From CANKHA01 sp963731585 (GTDB lineage Bacteria; Pseudomonadota; Alphaproteobacteria; Rhizobiales; Xanthobacteraceae), in contig CAVSWC010000011.1 of NCBI GenBank assembly GCA_963731585.1, forward strand, positions 186,001-250,000: a stretch of DNA of 64,000 nucleotides. The letters are read 5' to 3'. The notes under the pieces are model-generated. The model saw nothing but the letters and a program-made list of their open reading frames with translations, ran no database searches and was not told the DNA's origin. Shown here piece by piece: positions 44,945-54,188 of this stretch. The first letter of the stretch is position 1, and the number at the start of each line of letters is the position of its first letter. Position numbers and translations under genes: made by a program.

Positions 44945-46153
44945 CTACACCTTCACGAAGATCGCCGTGACATACATGATCGCGATACCCAGCGTGAGGC
45001 CCGCGAGCGTGCTGGGGGTGAACCAGGCTTCGCTCGGTCCAGCGCGCCGCTTCAGGTAGCCGCCGACCTCAACGATCACCTGCAAAATGGCGCCCGCGCC
45101 GATGGCCAGGGCGAGCGCCGCCCAATGCGGGGCATAGCTCAGGCTGCCGAGCCAGATTCCCAGGATGGCAGGCGCTCCCGCCAGTAACGCCAGTCCGAGG
45201 AAAGCAGGAAGTGTCGGCCTTTCGTCCACCAGCGGCGCAACGATGCCGATCCCTTCGGTCACGTTGTGCAGCGTAAAACCGAGTACGAGAAAGACACCAA
45301 GGCCGGCAACGCCGGCAGTAAAGGCGGCGCCGATGGCCAACCCCTCGCCAAAATTATGCAACCCGATGCCAAGCGCAATGTAGGTGGCGAGCGCCAAGCC
45401 CGTCGGCGTGCCATGCCGGCGGCCGACCGCGTAAAGCAGCAGAAAGGCGGCGGTCGCGGCCAACACGACCATCGGTATGCCCTGGAATGAATCGGCCGAC
45501 TTAAGTCCGAATTCGATCGCTTCTTTCAGGGAATCGACGAAGAGGAAGGCGAGCAAACCGATGGTCAGCGCCAGCACGAAATTTATGCCGTTGCGGCCGA
45601 CGCCGCGCAGCGCGGGATAGCACAACATGCCGATGATGACCGGCACGATGCCGACGAAAGTCCCGAGCAGAGCCTGGGGTCCGAGCTGGCCGATCTGCGA
45701 CTGCGGGGTCGGCACCGCGACTTCGATTGCATGTTTGAAAACGACACCCGTGCGGGTGAGCACCTTGACCTCGTGTTTTTCGGCCAGCACCCAGGGATAG
45801 GGAATATGCAGCCAGGCCGATGACAGTGGGGCAAGCGCCCCGCCGGGCTCCTGTCGGAACGACCAATAAGCATCGTCCACCAGCACCTGCGCGATCGATA
45901 ATTCCGCAGAGCCGCCGGCACGGATCTGCAGATGAATCCCGTCATTGTCGAGGACCGTGCGCTCGAAAGCGATTTTTTCCACCGGCGGAGCGCCCGTGTC
46001 GAAGGCTTTGAGCCAATCGCTGGTAACCAGCCAGACCGAGGCGAGGATCAACGCGAGCAACGGAACGCCGAACCACAAAAGACTGGCGGCGCGCGAGGGA
46101 CGCGGCTGCAACGCGGCCTTGGCGGCGACGGGAGTGCGGATATTCTTGTTCAT
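44945..46153 (-). CDS. ZIP family metal transporter with N-terminal periplasmic domain
   Basis: About 402 residues. A first membrane anchor (LLWFGVPLLALILASVWLVT) leads to about 100 residues of soluble, probably periplasmic, sequence (AELSIAQVLVDDAYWSF). A ZIP core of about eight helices follows, with metal-ligand motifs GLHNFGEGLAIG and LHNVTEGIGI. The transported ion may be Zn, Mn or Fe. The start overlaps the multicopper oxidase stop as ATGA, so both are coupled. The extra N-terminal domain is unusual for bacterial ZIPs. Confidence 0.88.
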   Translation of the reverse strand: MNKNIRTPVAAKAALQPRPSRAASLLWFGVPLLALILASVWLVTSDWLKAFDTGAPPVEKIAFERTVLDNDGIHLQIRAGGSAELSIAQVLVDDAYWSFRQEPGGALAPLSSAWLHIPYPWVLAEKHEVKVLTRTGVVFKHAIEVAVPTPQSQIGQLGPQALLGTFVGIVPVIIGMLCYPALRGVGRNGINFVLALTIGLLAFLFVDSLKEAIEFGLKSADSFQGIPMVVLAATAAFLLLYAVGRRHGTPTGLALATYIALGIGLHNFGEGLAIGAAFTAGVAGLGVFLVLGFTLHNVTEGIGIVAPLVDERPTLPAFLGLALLAGAPAILGIWLGSLSYAPHWAALALAIGAGAILQVIVEVGGYLKRRAGPSEAWFTPSTLAGLTLGIAIMYVTAIFVKV

Positions 46154-47283
46154 GACGTGGCCTCGACGACATCGAACATGCCCATCCATCCGAGCTCGGC
46201 GAACTCAGATTGGTGTGCGTGAAACATATAGAGGCCGGTTTCGTGGTCCTTGTAAGTGAATTCCAGGATGCCGCGCTGTCCCTGGCACTGCATGACGGTG
46301 TCGACCGTCTTCAGCGTCGGGGTCAGCGTTGTTCCGTGATCGTAGTAATCGAAGAAATTGCCATGCAGATGGAATGAGTTGATCGGGTCGAATTCCGTGA
46401 CGTTAACGACATAGACGCGGATCGGTTTGCCGCGCGCGATCGGGATGGGATGTTTCGTAAAGTGGTGACCGACGGTATTGACGGCATAAACCTCGTTCTC
46501 GTTGTCGAAATCCGTATCGAAGGCGTTCATCACCATCACGAATTCCTGCCACTCCTTGTTCTCGGGCGTACCGAGCAGGCGGGAACTCGCGACCGCGGCT
46601 TGTTCGGGATGCCGCGCCGGGTCGGGATCAATGATAAAGGCGCCATACATCCCTTTGTGGATGTGCCGCTTCAGCGGGAGGGCGTGGCAATGATAAAGAT
46701 GACACCCAAATGGCACCGCATCGAATTCATAAACGAACTCCTCGCCGGGATTGACCATCCCGGCACCTGGAATTCCGTCCATGCGCGCGGAATGAATACC
46801 GTGGAAATGCATCGTGTGAGGGTGCGAACCATTATTTCGGAATACGATACGTAAGCGCTCGCCCTCCGTGGCGCGCAATGAGGGCCCGGGCACGCGCCCG
46901 TTGTATGTCCAAGCTGGGAAGAATACCCCCGGAATGATCTCGATCTCCTTGTCCTCGCCGGTCACTTCGTAGGTCCGCAACTGCCGCCCATCAGGCAACT
47001 GGGAAACAGTTCCGGTCTCCCAATCCGTCAGCATCTTTGATGGGTCAAAACCGTTTTTGGCGTTGTCGACGTCGCCCCCCGAGATCATGTGCCCGTGCGC
47101 GTGAGATTTCGGGTCGGAGGCGGATGCCGGTGCCGCCGCATGCGTGCCGTGGCCGCCGTGGCCCGACTGGGCCGCGACGGGGTGCGTGCGCGTCAGTGTC
47201 GCAAGCCCCGCGCCGGCAGCGGCCAGCGCGCTTGCTGACAGCAAATTCCGCCGGCTAAGGCTTTTTCGGATCCAATCACGCAT
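46150..47283 (-). CDS. Two-domain multicopper oxidase, Tat-exported
   Basis: A 377-residue cupredoxin-type enzyme. A Tat signal (SRRNLLSAS) is followed by a His-rich linker (SGHGGHGTHAAAP, HAHGHM) and two cupredoxin domains. The copper ligands sit in HTMHFHGIH, GCHLYHCHALPLKRHIHKG, NSFHLHGNFF and MFHAHQSEFAELGWMGM: type 1, 2 and 3 copper sites can be formed in a trimer, as in two-domain laccase-like oxidases. It may oxidise a metal (Cu, Fe or Mn) or a phenol. It is the first gene of an operon with the ZIP transporter. Confidence 0.85.
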   Translation of the reverse strand: MRDWIRKSLSRRNLLSASALAAAGAGLATLTRTHPVAAQSGHGGHGTHAAAPASASDPKSHAHGHMISGGDVDNAKNGFDPSKMLTDWETGTVSQLPDGRQLRTYEVTGEDKEIEIIPGVFFPAWTYNGRVPGPSLRATEGERLRIVFRNNGSHPHTMHFHGIHSARMDGIPGAGMVNPGEEFVYEFDAVPFGCHLYHCHALPLKRHIHKGMYGAFIIDPDPARHPEQAAVASSRLLGTPENKEWQEFVMVMNAFDTDFDNENEVYAVNTVGHHFTKHPIPIARGKPIRVYVVNVTEFDPINSFHLHGNFFDYYDHGTTLTPTLKTVDTVMQCQGQRGILEFTYKDHETGLYMFHAHQSEFAELGWMGMFDVVEATS

Positions 47284-47308
47284 GGGGGAGATCTCCGCAG
47301 AAACTGCT

Positions 47309-47327
47309 ATTGCAAACTATTTGCAAT
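47309..47327. promoter_or_regulatory. Perfect 19-bp palindrome, likely operator of the oxidase-ZIP operon
   Basis: ATTGCAAA-CTA-TTTGCAAT lies 26-44 bp upstream of the oxidase start, where the -10 region should be. The arms resemble Fur/Mur-type boxes of Rhizobiales (TGCAA arms around a short spacer); this match rests on memory. It implies metal-dependent repression of the two genes downstream. Confidence 0.65.
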
Positions 47328-47438
47328 AAACTGCGGCGCGCTTGGGCTAATGTCAATCGTCATTGCGAGCAAGTCGCACCCCCGGCGCTTCCAGCGTTGT
47401 CTGCGTGTCCTGTTGCAACTCTTTGAGATTGCAAGAGG

Positions 47439-48188
47439 TCAGGTATCGACCCGGCGCCAGCCCTCGGGCATTAGCCGTTCCTGCGGCAGGAACCGGCCCT
47501 TGTAGTCCATCTTGCGCGAGCTACGGACCCAATAGCCGAGATAGAGGTAATCCAGCCCCATCCGGCGAGCGCGGGCGATGTGGTCGAGGATCATGAAGGT
47601 TCCGAGCGAGCGGTCGGCCTCTTCCGGATCGAAGAACGAATAGACCATGGAAAGCCCGTCACTGAGGATGTCGACCAAAGTCACCGCCAGCAATTGCCCA
47701 GCGCCGCGCCCGGTGATGCCGCTGTCGGGGCCTCGCCGGCGGTATTCCACGACACGCGTTTGCACGTGGCTGTCCTCCACCATCATGGCGTAGTCGAGCA
47801 CGGTCATATCGGCCATGCCGCCGTTGCGGTGACGGGAATCGAGATAAGCGCGGAATACCGAATACTGTTCGGACGAAGGCTGCGGCGCGCGCAGATCGCC
47901 GAGCACGTCGTTGTTGCGCTCCATCACCCGGCGCATGTTGCGCGATGGCTCGAACTCGGAGGCGATGACGCGGACCGAAACGCAGGCCCGGCAGGTATCG
48001 CACGCAGGCCGGTAGGCAATGGACTGGCTGCGGCGAAATCCGCCGTGGGTCAGGAGATCATTCAGCTCGCCGGCGCGCTCACCGACCAGATGCGTGAACA
48101 CCTTCCGCTCTTCCTTGCCAGGCAGATAGGGGCAGGGCGAAGGTGCCGTCAGATAGAATTGCGGCGTGTCGCGCGAGTGTCTTGTCAC
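47439..48188 (-). CDS. bpt: Aspartate/glutamate leucyltransferase Bpt
   Basis: An aminoacyl-tRNA-protein transferase, 249 residues from a GTG start (TRHSRDTPQFYL). It adds Leu to N-terminal Asp or Glu, turning the protein into a ClpS substrate. Hallmarks are YLPGKEERKVFTHLVG, the CDTCRAC cluster near residue 70 and SMVYSFFDPEEADRSLG. The GTG at 48188 agrees with the usual start; another GTG at 48215 lies inside the repeat element next to it. Its partners ClpS and ClpA are at 4.4-7.3 kb. Confidence 0.93.
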   Translation of the reverse strand: MTRHSRDTPQFYLTAPSPCPYLPGKEERKVFTHLVGERAGELNDLLTHGGFRRSQSIAYRPACDTCRACVSVRVIASEFEPSRNMRRVMERNNDVLGDLRAPQPSSEQYSVFRAYLDSRHRNGGMADMTVLDYAMMVEDSHVQTRVVEYRRRGPDSGITGRGAGQLLAVTLVDILSDGLSMVYSFFDPEEADRSLGTFMILDHIARARRMGLDYLYLGYWVRSSRKMDYKGRFLPQERLMPEGWRRVDT

Positions 48189-48214
48189 AGGCCCAAAGCT
48201 CTCATCAAGTTCCA

Positions 48215-48287
48215 CTGGTGTCCGAATCCGAAGTTTGCTTGCTTTGCGTCACTCTCGGGGGCGAACTTCGGATTCGAAGGATACCAG
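48215..48287. repeat. Structured repeat element 2A (long hairpin)
   Basis: CTGGTGTCC (48215-48223) pairs with GGATACCAG (48279-48287) with one G-U, and 15 bp at 48224-48238 (core CGAAGTTTG) pair with 48261-48275, also with one G-U pair. The loop is 22 nt. Same plan as elements 1A and 1B. Confidence 0.82.
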
Positions 48288-48300
48288 CAAATTTAACATG

Positions 48301-48379
48301 CTAGTGTTGTTTTGGTTCAGAAATTCGTTTGCAGGACTCGCGGCAAGAATGAATCGAATTTCTGAACCATTGACACTAG
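48301..48379. repeat. Structured repeat element 2B (long hairpin)
   Basis: CTAGTGT (48301-48307) pairs with ACACTAG (48373-48379), and a perfect 14-bp stem joins 48314-48327 (core CAGAAATTCG) with 48355-48368. The loop is 27 nt. Placed 13 bp after 2A, between the co-directional RDD and bpt genes. The stem differs from the other copies in sequence but stays fully paired. Confidence 0.85.
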
Positions 48380-48435
48380 CCGGGGAATCAGCATCGCGCC
48401 TGCAAACGGTTCCGTCAAAGGCTTCGGACCTAAAA

Positions 48436-48969
48436 TCAGGGCCCGACGCCATATGTGGGGCTGTCCGCGGAGGGGCGGTGAACGACCACCGTGCCGATCA
48501 GCATGTCATGCAACAGCCGCCGGCGGGTATTGAAGAAAGCCACCAGCAGGATGAAGGGCGTGAGCAGGGACACCGTCAGCCAGAACAGAATGGCATGCGC
48601 GACGCCGAGCAAAAAATAAGAGGGCGCGCCGTACCAGGTGCGCATCTGGATATTCATCACGCGCATTCCGATCGTGGCGGACTGCGGACTGCCCAGGGTG
48701 ATGCCGTAATAAATCACCGCCCAGATGACGGCCGCGGGCCACCATAACCAGAACAGGATCCAGCCGAGCCCGAAGGTGATCAAACCGAAGACGAGAATAA
48801 ACAGCGTGGCCAAAATCACCGGAATCGAGATCACGATGATGTCGATGACGAAAGCCATCATGCGGCGCGCCAGGACGCCGTCGAACAGTTCCGGGTTCGT
48901 CAGCGGATCATAGGCATGCGGCCTGCCTTCGGCAGAAAGTCCCGAGTCGCCCGGGCCGGTGGTGGACAT
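48436..48969 (-). CDS. RDD family membrane protein
   Basis: About 177 residues with three hydrophobic segments. RRMMAFVIDIIVISIPVILA is the RDD-type first helix (Arg then Asp), GSPQSATIGMRVMNIQ the middle loop, and NTRRRLLHDMLIGTVVV the end. RDD proteins are of unknown or transport-related function. ATG 48969 is chosen because the extra N-terminus of the longer frame (from 49119) is Cys/Arg/Pro-rich and overlaps the divergent dehydratase gene. Confidence 0.87.
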   Translation of the reverse strand: MSTTGPGDSGLSAEGRPHAYDPLTNPELFDGVLARRMMAFVIDIIVISIPVILATLFILVFGLITFGLGWILFWLWWPAAVIWAVIYYGITLGSPQSATIGMRVMNIQMRTWYGAPSYFLLGVAHAILFWLTVSLLTPFILLVAFFNTRRRLLHDMLIGTVVVHRPSADSPTYGVGP

Positions 48970-49079
48970 GAATCGTGCCTTTCCCTCCACGCAAAGATGT
49001 AAAGGAATGTTCCGCAGCGCAAGAGGAAACAATGATTTCCGCGCTGGGGCGCAGGTATAGTGGCGCCCGGGAGGAAATG

Positions 49080-50300
49080 ATGGGCATAACCCTTGCCGAC
49101 ATTCAGGCGGCCCGCGCAACGATCGCGGGGCAGGTGCTGCGCACGCCCATGCTGCCGGCCCCGCGGCTTTCCGAACTGACGCAAGCCTCGATCTTCGTCA
49201 AATACGAGAATTTGCAGGTCACCAATTCGTTCAAGGAACGTGGCGCATTCAACAAGCTCGCTTCCCTGACGGCCGCGGAGCGCGCACGCGGCGTTATCGC
49301 GATGTCTGCCGGCAATCACGCGCAGGCGGTAGCCTATCACGCCGCGCGCCTCGGCATTGCCGCGACCATCGTCATGCCGGTGACCACGCCCTTGGTGAAA
49401 ATCGCAGCGACGAAATCGCACGGCGCGGAGGTTGTGCTGGAGGGCGAGACCATTTTCGAGGCACAAGCCCGCGCGGGGCAGCTGGCGCGCGAGCGCAACC
49501 TGCTCTGGGTGCATCCTTACGACGATCCAAAAGTGATTGCGGGCCAGGGAACGATCGCGCTGGAAATGTTGGAGGAGGAGCCCGCCCTCGATGTGCTGGT
49601 CATTCCGATCGGCGGCGGCGGGCTGATCGCCGGCAATGCCATTGCCGCGCGCGGCATTAACCCGAACATCGAGATTGTCGGCACCGAGGCCGCGCTCTAT
49701 CCCTCGATGTCGAACGCGCTGCATGGCGAGGACCGGCCGATCGGCGGTCCGACATTGGCCGAAGGCATCGCGGTGAAAACCGTCGGCACGCTGGCACTAC
49801 CGATCGTGCGCGAACTCGTCTCCGGCATCGTCCTGGTGGACGAGGCGCAGCTCGAACAGGCGGTGAACGCCTATCTTACGTTGCAGAAAACCATGGTGGA
49901 AGGTGCCGGCGCGGCAGGGCTCGCGGCGGTGTTGGCGGAGCCGGAGCGCTTCCGCGGGAAAAAGGTCGGACTCTTTCTATCGGGTGGCAATATCGACCCG
50001 CGCATTCTCGCCTCTATCATGGTGCGGGAGCTGGAGCGCGGACAGCGCATTGTGTCCTTCCGCCTGACTATTCCGGATCGGCCGGGCGTCCTGGGCATGA
50101 TCGCCACGCGGCTTGGTGTGCTCGGCGCCAATATCCTCGAGGTCAACCACAAGCGGCTGTTCCTCGACGTTCCTGCCAAAGGCGCGCGGCTCGACATTAC
50201 CGTGGAGGCGCGCGACCGCGCCCATGTGGAGGAAATCCTCGCCGCGCTTGCCGCCGAGGGCTACCATCCGCAGCGGATCGAAGCCGGCGATATGGAATGA
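49080..50300 (+). CDS. ilvA: Threonine dehydratase (threonine ammonia-lyase)
   Basis: A 406-residue PLP enzyme that deaminates threonine to 2-oxobutanoate, the first step to isoleucine. PLP Lys is in NSFKERGAFNK; the phosphate cradle is GGGGLIAG; SAGNHAQAVAYHAARLG and a C-terminal ACT-like domain (LTIPDRPGVLGMIATRLG) follow. The ATG at 49080 has GGGAGG before it; 49077 is the neighbour. A serine/threonine-specific catabolic role (tdcB-like) is also possible. Its 3' end is overlapped by an antisense extension of the next gene. Confidence 0.9.
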   Translation: MGITLADIQAARATIAGQVLRTPMLPAPRLSELTQASIFVKYENLQVTNSFKERGAFNKLASLTAAERARGVIAMSAGNHAQAVAYHAARLGIAATIVMPVTTPLVKIAATKSHGAEVVLEGETIFEAQARAGQLARERNLLWVHPYDDPKVIAGQGTIALEMLEEEPALDVLVIPIGGGGLIAGNAIAARGINPNIEIVGTEAALYPSMSNALHGEDRPIGGPTLAEGIAVKTVGTLALPIVRELVSGIVLVDEAQLEQAVNAYLTLQKTMVEGAGAAGLAAVLAEPERFRGKKVGLFLSGGNIDPRILASIMVRELERGQRIVSFRLTIPDRPGVLGMIATRLGVLGANILEVNHKRLFLDVPAKGARLDITVEARDRAHVEEILAALAAEGYHPQRIEAGDME

Positions 50301-52813
50301 TTGGTGTGAGGGAGTCGCTCTGTCTTTCCCTCTCCCTTCGCGAGGAGAGGGTGGCGAGGACAAGCGCAGCGAGAGTGTCGAGCCGGGTGAGGGAGCGCTT
50401 CCTGGTTGGCGCTTTCCCCTCACCCGCCCTCGCTTCACGGCTCGGGCTTACGCGCTCTCCCGCGAGGGGAGATTGGGAAGAGCTTACACCCGTCGCGCGG
50501 CCTTGGTCCTGGATAGCGCGCCACACGCGTTCCGGCGTCGTCGGCATTTCCAGATGGCGGATGCCGAGCGGAGCGAGCGCATCGGCAATGGCACTCGAGA
50601 CCGCCGGCATCGCGCCGACGCAGCCGGCTTCGCCCGCGCCTTTGATGCCGAGCGGATTGGTCTTGGTGGGCACCGGGTTGCTCTTGACCTCGACCGGACT
50701 GAGGTCGGACGCCCGCGGCATGGCGTAGTCCATGAACGAGCCGCTGACCAATTGGCCGTCGGCATCGAAATGGATGTCTTCCATCAGGATCTGACCGACG
50801 CCTTGCACGACACCGCCGACGATCTGTCCTTTCAGCAACAGTGGGTTCATCACCGTGCCGACGTCGTCCACCACGCTGTAACGCACGATCTGGATCGTGC
50901 CGGTTTCCGGATCGATCTCGACTTCGCAGACATGGCAACCGTTCGGGTAGTTGGCGGTCTCGGTGCGGAAGACGGAATTGGCGATCAGTCCCGCGTCCAG
51001 ATCCAGAGGAACGTTCTTCGGGTTGGCCGCCTTGCGTGCCAGCTCCTTCATCGTGACGGTCTGGTTGCTTTTGGTCGAGGAGAAGATGCCCTCGTCGAAC
51101 TTGATGTCGGCGGCGTCCACATTCCACATGTGCGCGGCGATCTTCTTCGCCTTCTCGACGATACGGTCGGCTGCCTGGTTGAAGGCGGAACCGCAGATCG
51201 CCGCGGTGCGTGAGCCGCCGGTGCCGGTGCCGAAAAAGACCTTGTCGGTGTCGCCCTGCAGGTAACGCACATCGTCCGGATGCAGGCCGAGCTTGTCGCA
51301 GACGAGCTGCTTGAACACGGTCTCGTGTCCCTGGCCCTGCGTGACGGAGCCGGAAAGCAGCGTCGCCGTGCCGGCGCGGTCGAAGCGGATTTCGGCGCCC
51401 TCGATGCCAGCGCCCGCCGCGCGTTCGATGCTGTTGGACACACCGAGCCCGCGCAGCTTGCCGCGCTTCTTGGATTCGGTGCGACGCTTCTCGAAGCCGT
51501 CCGCTTCCGCAAGCTTCAGCGCCATATCCATGCTCTTTTCGAACTCACCGTTATCGTAAGTGAAGGTTAGCCCGGTCTTGAACGGCATGGCTTCCGGCGG
51601 AATGATGTTTCGGCGGCGGATCTCCACCGGATCCATCTTGAGCTCGGCCGCGGCGAGATCGATCAGCCGCTCGCTGACATACGCCGCCTCGGGGCGGCCG
51701 TTGCCGCGATAGGGCCGTGTCGGATGCGTGTTTGTCATGACGGCCGTCAGCTCGACGTGGATCGCGGGCGTCTTGTAGACGCCGGCCAGCGTTCCAAAAT
51801 TTCCAGGGAAGGCGTCCGACGAAGCCTGTGCGTAGGCACCGATATTGGCGATGGTCTTGAACGCGCATGCCAAGGAAGTTGCCTTTCTTATCGAGAGCCA
51901 ATTCCGCATCGGTGACATTGTCGCGCGCCTGGGCGTCGCTCAGGAACGCTTCCGAGCGCGTTGAGACCCATTTCACCGGACGGCCGATGAGCTTGGACGC
52001 CAGCAGTACCAGCCCGACCTCGGGGGTGACCGACGATTTCATGCCGAAGCTGCCGCCGATGTCGCCGGCGACCACACGTACGTTGCTTTCCGGCACCTTC
52101 AGCACTTCTTGCGCCAGCTCTCCACGGTATACATGCGCGCGTTGCAGCGTCGTGTAGCAGGTGTAATGGTTGTCGGCGGCATTGTAGTCGCCGATGCAGG
52201 CGCGCGGCTCCATGGTGGCCGCAGTGACCCGGTTGATCACGAAGTGATGCTTGACGATGTGATCGGCTTGCTCGAAAGCCGCGTCGGTGGCCGCTTTGTC
52301 GCCCACGCTCATCTCGAAGATGATGTTGTTTTCGCAATCGTCCCAAACCAGCGGCGCGCCAGCCTTGGCGGCCTCCGCGGTGTTGGTGACGGCAGGTAGG
52401 GTTTCGTACTCCACTTCGATCAGCTCAGCGGCATCCGCCGCCTGATGGTAGGTTTCCGCCACCACGAAGACGACATAGTCGCCGACCCAGCGCACGCGAT
52501 CCTTCACGAGGCCCGGGTTGGCCGGTTTGTACATCGGTCGGCCGTCTTTTCGCTGGCGCTGGTTTGCCCTCGGCATGTCGCCAAATCCCGAGGCTTCCCA
52601 ATCCGCGCCGGTCAACACCGCCAGCACGCCCGGCGCCTCCTTGGCCGCAGCCGTGTCGATAGAGAGAATTTTCGCATGGGCATGCGGCGAGCGCAGCACA
52701 AAACCATGCGTTATGCGCGGGAGCGTCATGTCCGCTACATAACGGCCGCCACCGCGCAGGAGCCGTGGATCCTCGAAGCGCGGAACCGACTGACCGATCG
52801 CAAACTCACCCAT
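50197..52813 (-). CDS. Molybdenum hydroxylase large subunit, CoxL/xanthine dehydrogenase family (frameshifted)
   Basis: About 770 residues of family sequence in two open frames joined near 51857-51864 (one extra T in GTT, minus strand). The Mo-cofactor domains show IGQSVPRFEDPRLLRGGGRYVADM, DIGGSFGMK and PYRGNGRPEAAYV, the loop that in form I CO dehydrogenase is AYRCSFR, so this is not a classical CO dehydrogenase but of the AYRGAGR type. The catalytic Glu is in IKGAGEAGCVGAMP. No medium or small subunit gene is beside it. The family sequence ends at about 50490; the frame then runs through the repeat block and antisense into ilvA, giving about 95 extra residues. Confidence 0.85.
50326..50475. 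repeat. Second copy of the CTCTCCC/GGGAGAG composite repeat
   Basis: CCCTCTCCC (50328-50336) and GGAGAGGG (50344-50351) form the left arm pair; GGGTGAGGG and CCCCTCACCC face each other; CTCTCCCGCGAGGGGAG closes the right end. The plan matches 7275-7398 with less perfect arms. It sits between ilvA and the molybdenum hydroxylase gene and is read as C-terminal protein sequence in the latter frame. Confidence 0.75.
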
Positions 52814-52941
52814 CTTGACCTCTTCCTTAGAGCAATAATGGCGGGGCTATAGCTGCCGCAAACCGTGGCGCCTTGGCAACCATCTCTTTTAGGCAGGCTG
52901 GCGCAGAAGGAAAGTCCGGGCGCCGTGCGGTGGTCGGTATC

Positions 52942-54018
52942 TCAGGCCGATTGCCGGCCCAGCCTTTCCGCCACTTGCGGCGCGAAATAGGTCAACACGC
53001 CGTCGGCGCCGGCGCGTTTGAAGGCGATCAGGCTCTCCAGCATCGCCTTCTCGCCGTCGATCCAGCCGTTCTGCGCGGCCGCCAGGATCATCGAATATTC
53101 GCCCGACACTTGAAAGGCGAAGGTGGGCATGCCGAAGGTGTCCTTGATGCTGCGCAGGATATCCAGATAGGGCAGGCCGGGCTTCACCATGATCATGTCG
53201 GCACCCTCCGCGATGTCGAGTTCGGCCTCGCGCAAGGCCTCCTCGGCATTCGCCGGGTCCATCTGGTAGGTACGCTTGTCGCCGGTCAGCATGGTGTTGG
53301 AGCCGATGGCTTCTCGGAAGGGACCGTAGAAGGCGGAAGCGTATTTCGCCGAATAGGCCATGATCTGGACGTCGATCATATTGGCGCGGTCGAGCGCGCC
53401 GCGGATCGCGCCGACGCGTCCGTCCATCATGTCCGACGGTGCGATGATGTCGCAGCCCATCTCGGCCTGCAGCAGCGACTGCTTTACCAACAGGGCGACG
53501 GTTTCGTCATTGAGGATCACCCCGTCGCGCAAGAGGCCGTCATGGCCGTGGCTGGTGAAGGGATCGAGCGCCACGTCGCAAAGAAGACCGACCTCGGGCA
53601 CTTCCTTCTTGATCGCGCGCAACGCGCGGCACACGAGATTGTCAGGGTTGAGCGCTTCGGAGCCTTCGGGGTCGCGGCGCGCCGGATCGGTATGCGGAAA
53701 CAGCGCGACGCAGGGAATGCAAAGCTTGGCCGCGCGTTCGGCGGCGCGCACGGCTTCGTCGACCGACAGCCGCTCCACGCCGGGCATGGATGGCACCGGG
53801 GTGCGGCCCTGGGCATCGGTCAGGAAGAGCGGCCAGATCAGATCATCGGTGGTGAGCACGGTTTCGCGCACCAGCCGCCGCGCCCATTCAGCGCGGCGAT
53901 TGCGGCGCGGCCGGCTTGGCAAATCGAGCCGCGCCGCCGCGGCGTCGGCGACCGCCTCGCTCTCTACCGGCGTGAACCGGGTGCGCGCTTCAATCGGGCG
54001 CCCGAACTTGATGGCCAT
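52942..54018 (-). CDS. hemB: Delta-aminolevulinic acid dehydratase (porphobilinogen synthase), Mg type
   Basis: Joins two 5-aminolevulinate molecules to porphobilinogen in haem synthesis. About 358 residues. The Zn-binding Cys cluster is replaced by Asp/Ala (LLCDVALDPFTSHGHDG), so the enzyme should use Mg, as described for Bradyrhizobium. The substrate Lys pair lies in AYSAKYASAFYGPFREA and MVKPGLPYLD. The N-terminus holds the Arg-rich arm SRPRRNRRAEWARRLVRE. Unbroken. Confidence 0.96.
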   Translation of the reverse strand: MAIKFGRPIEARTRFTPVESEAVADAAAARLDLPSRPRRNRRAEWARRLVRETVLTTDDLIWPLFLTDAQGRTPVPSMPGVERLSVDEAVRAAERAAKLCIPCVALFPHTDPARRDPEGSEALNPDNLVCRALRAIKKEVPEVGLLCDVALDPFTSHGHDGLLRDGVILNDETVALLVKQSLLQAEMGCDIIAPSDMMDGRVGAIRGALDRANMIDVQIMAYSAKYASAFYGPFREAIGSNTMLTGDKRTYQMDPANAEEALREAELDIAEGADMIMVKPGLPYLDILRSIKDTFGMPTFAFQVSGEYSMILAAAQNGWIDGEKAMLESLIAFKRAGADGVLTYFAPQVAERLGRQSA

Positions 54019-54188
54019 GAAAGCTCCTCCGCAGCGCTTCTTTTTATCTCATTTAGACCGACCACGGCCAGAGGAGAGGGGATGCCACAGTTTCGGCGGC
54101 AGCCCGTGGGCATGACAGCCGCTTTCAGGTAAGCTTTGCTCGTATTAGGAAATCCCGTGCCGCTCACCACCCGCCAATCTCCCATCCC

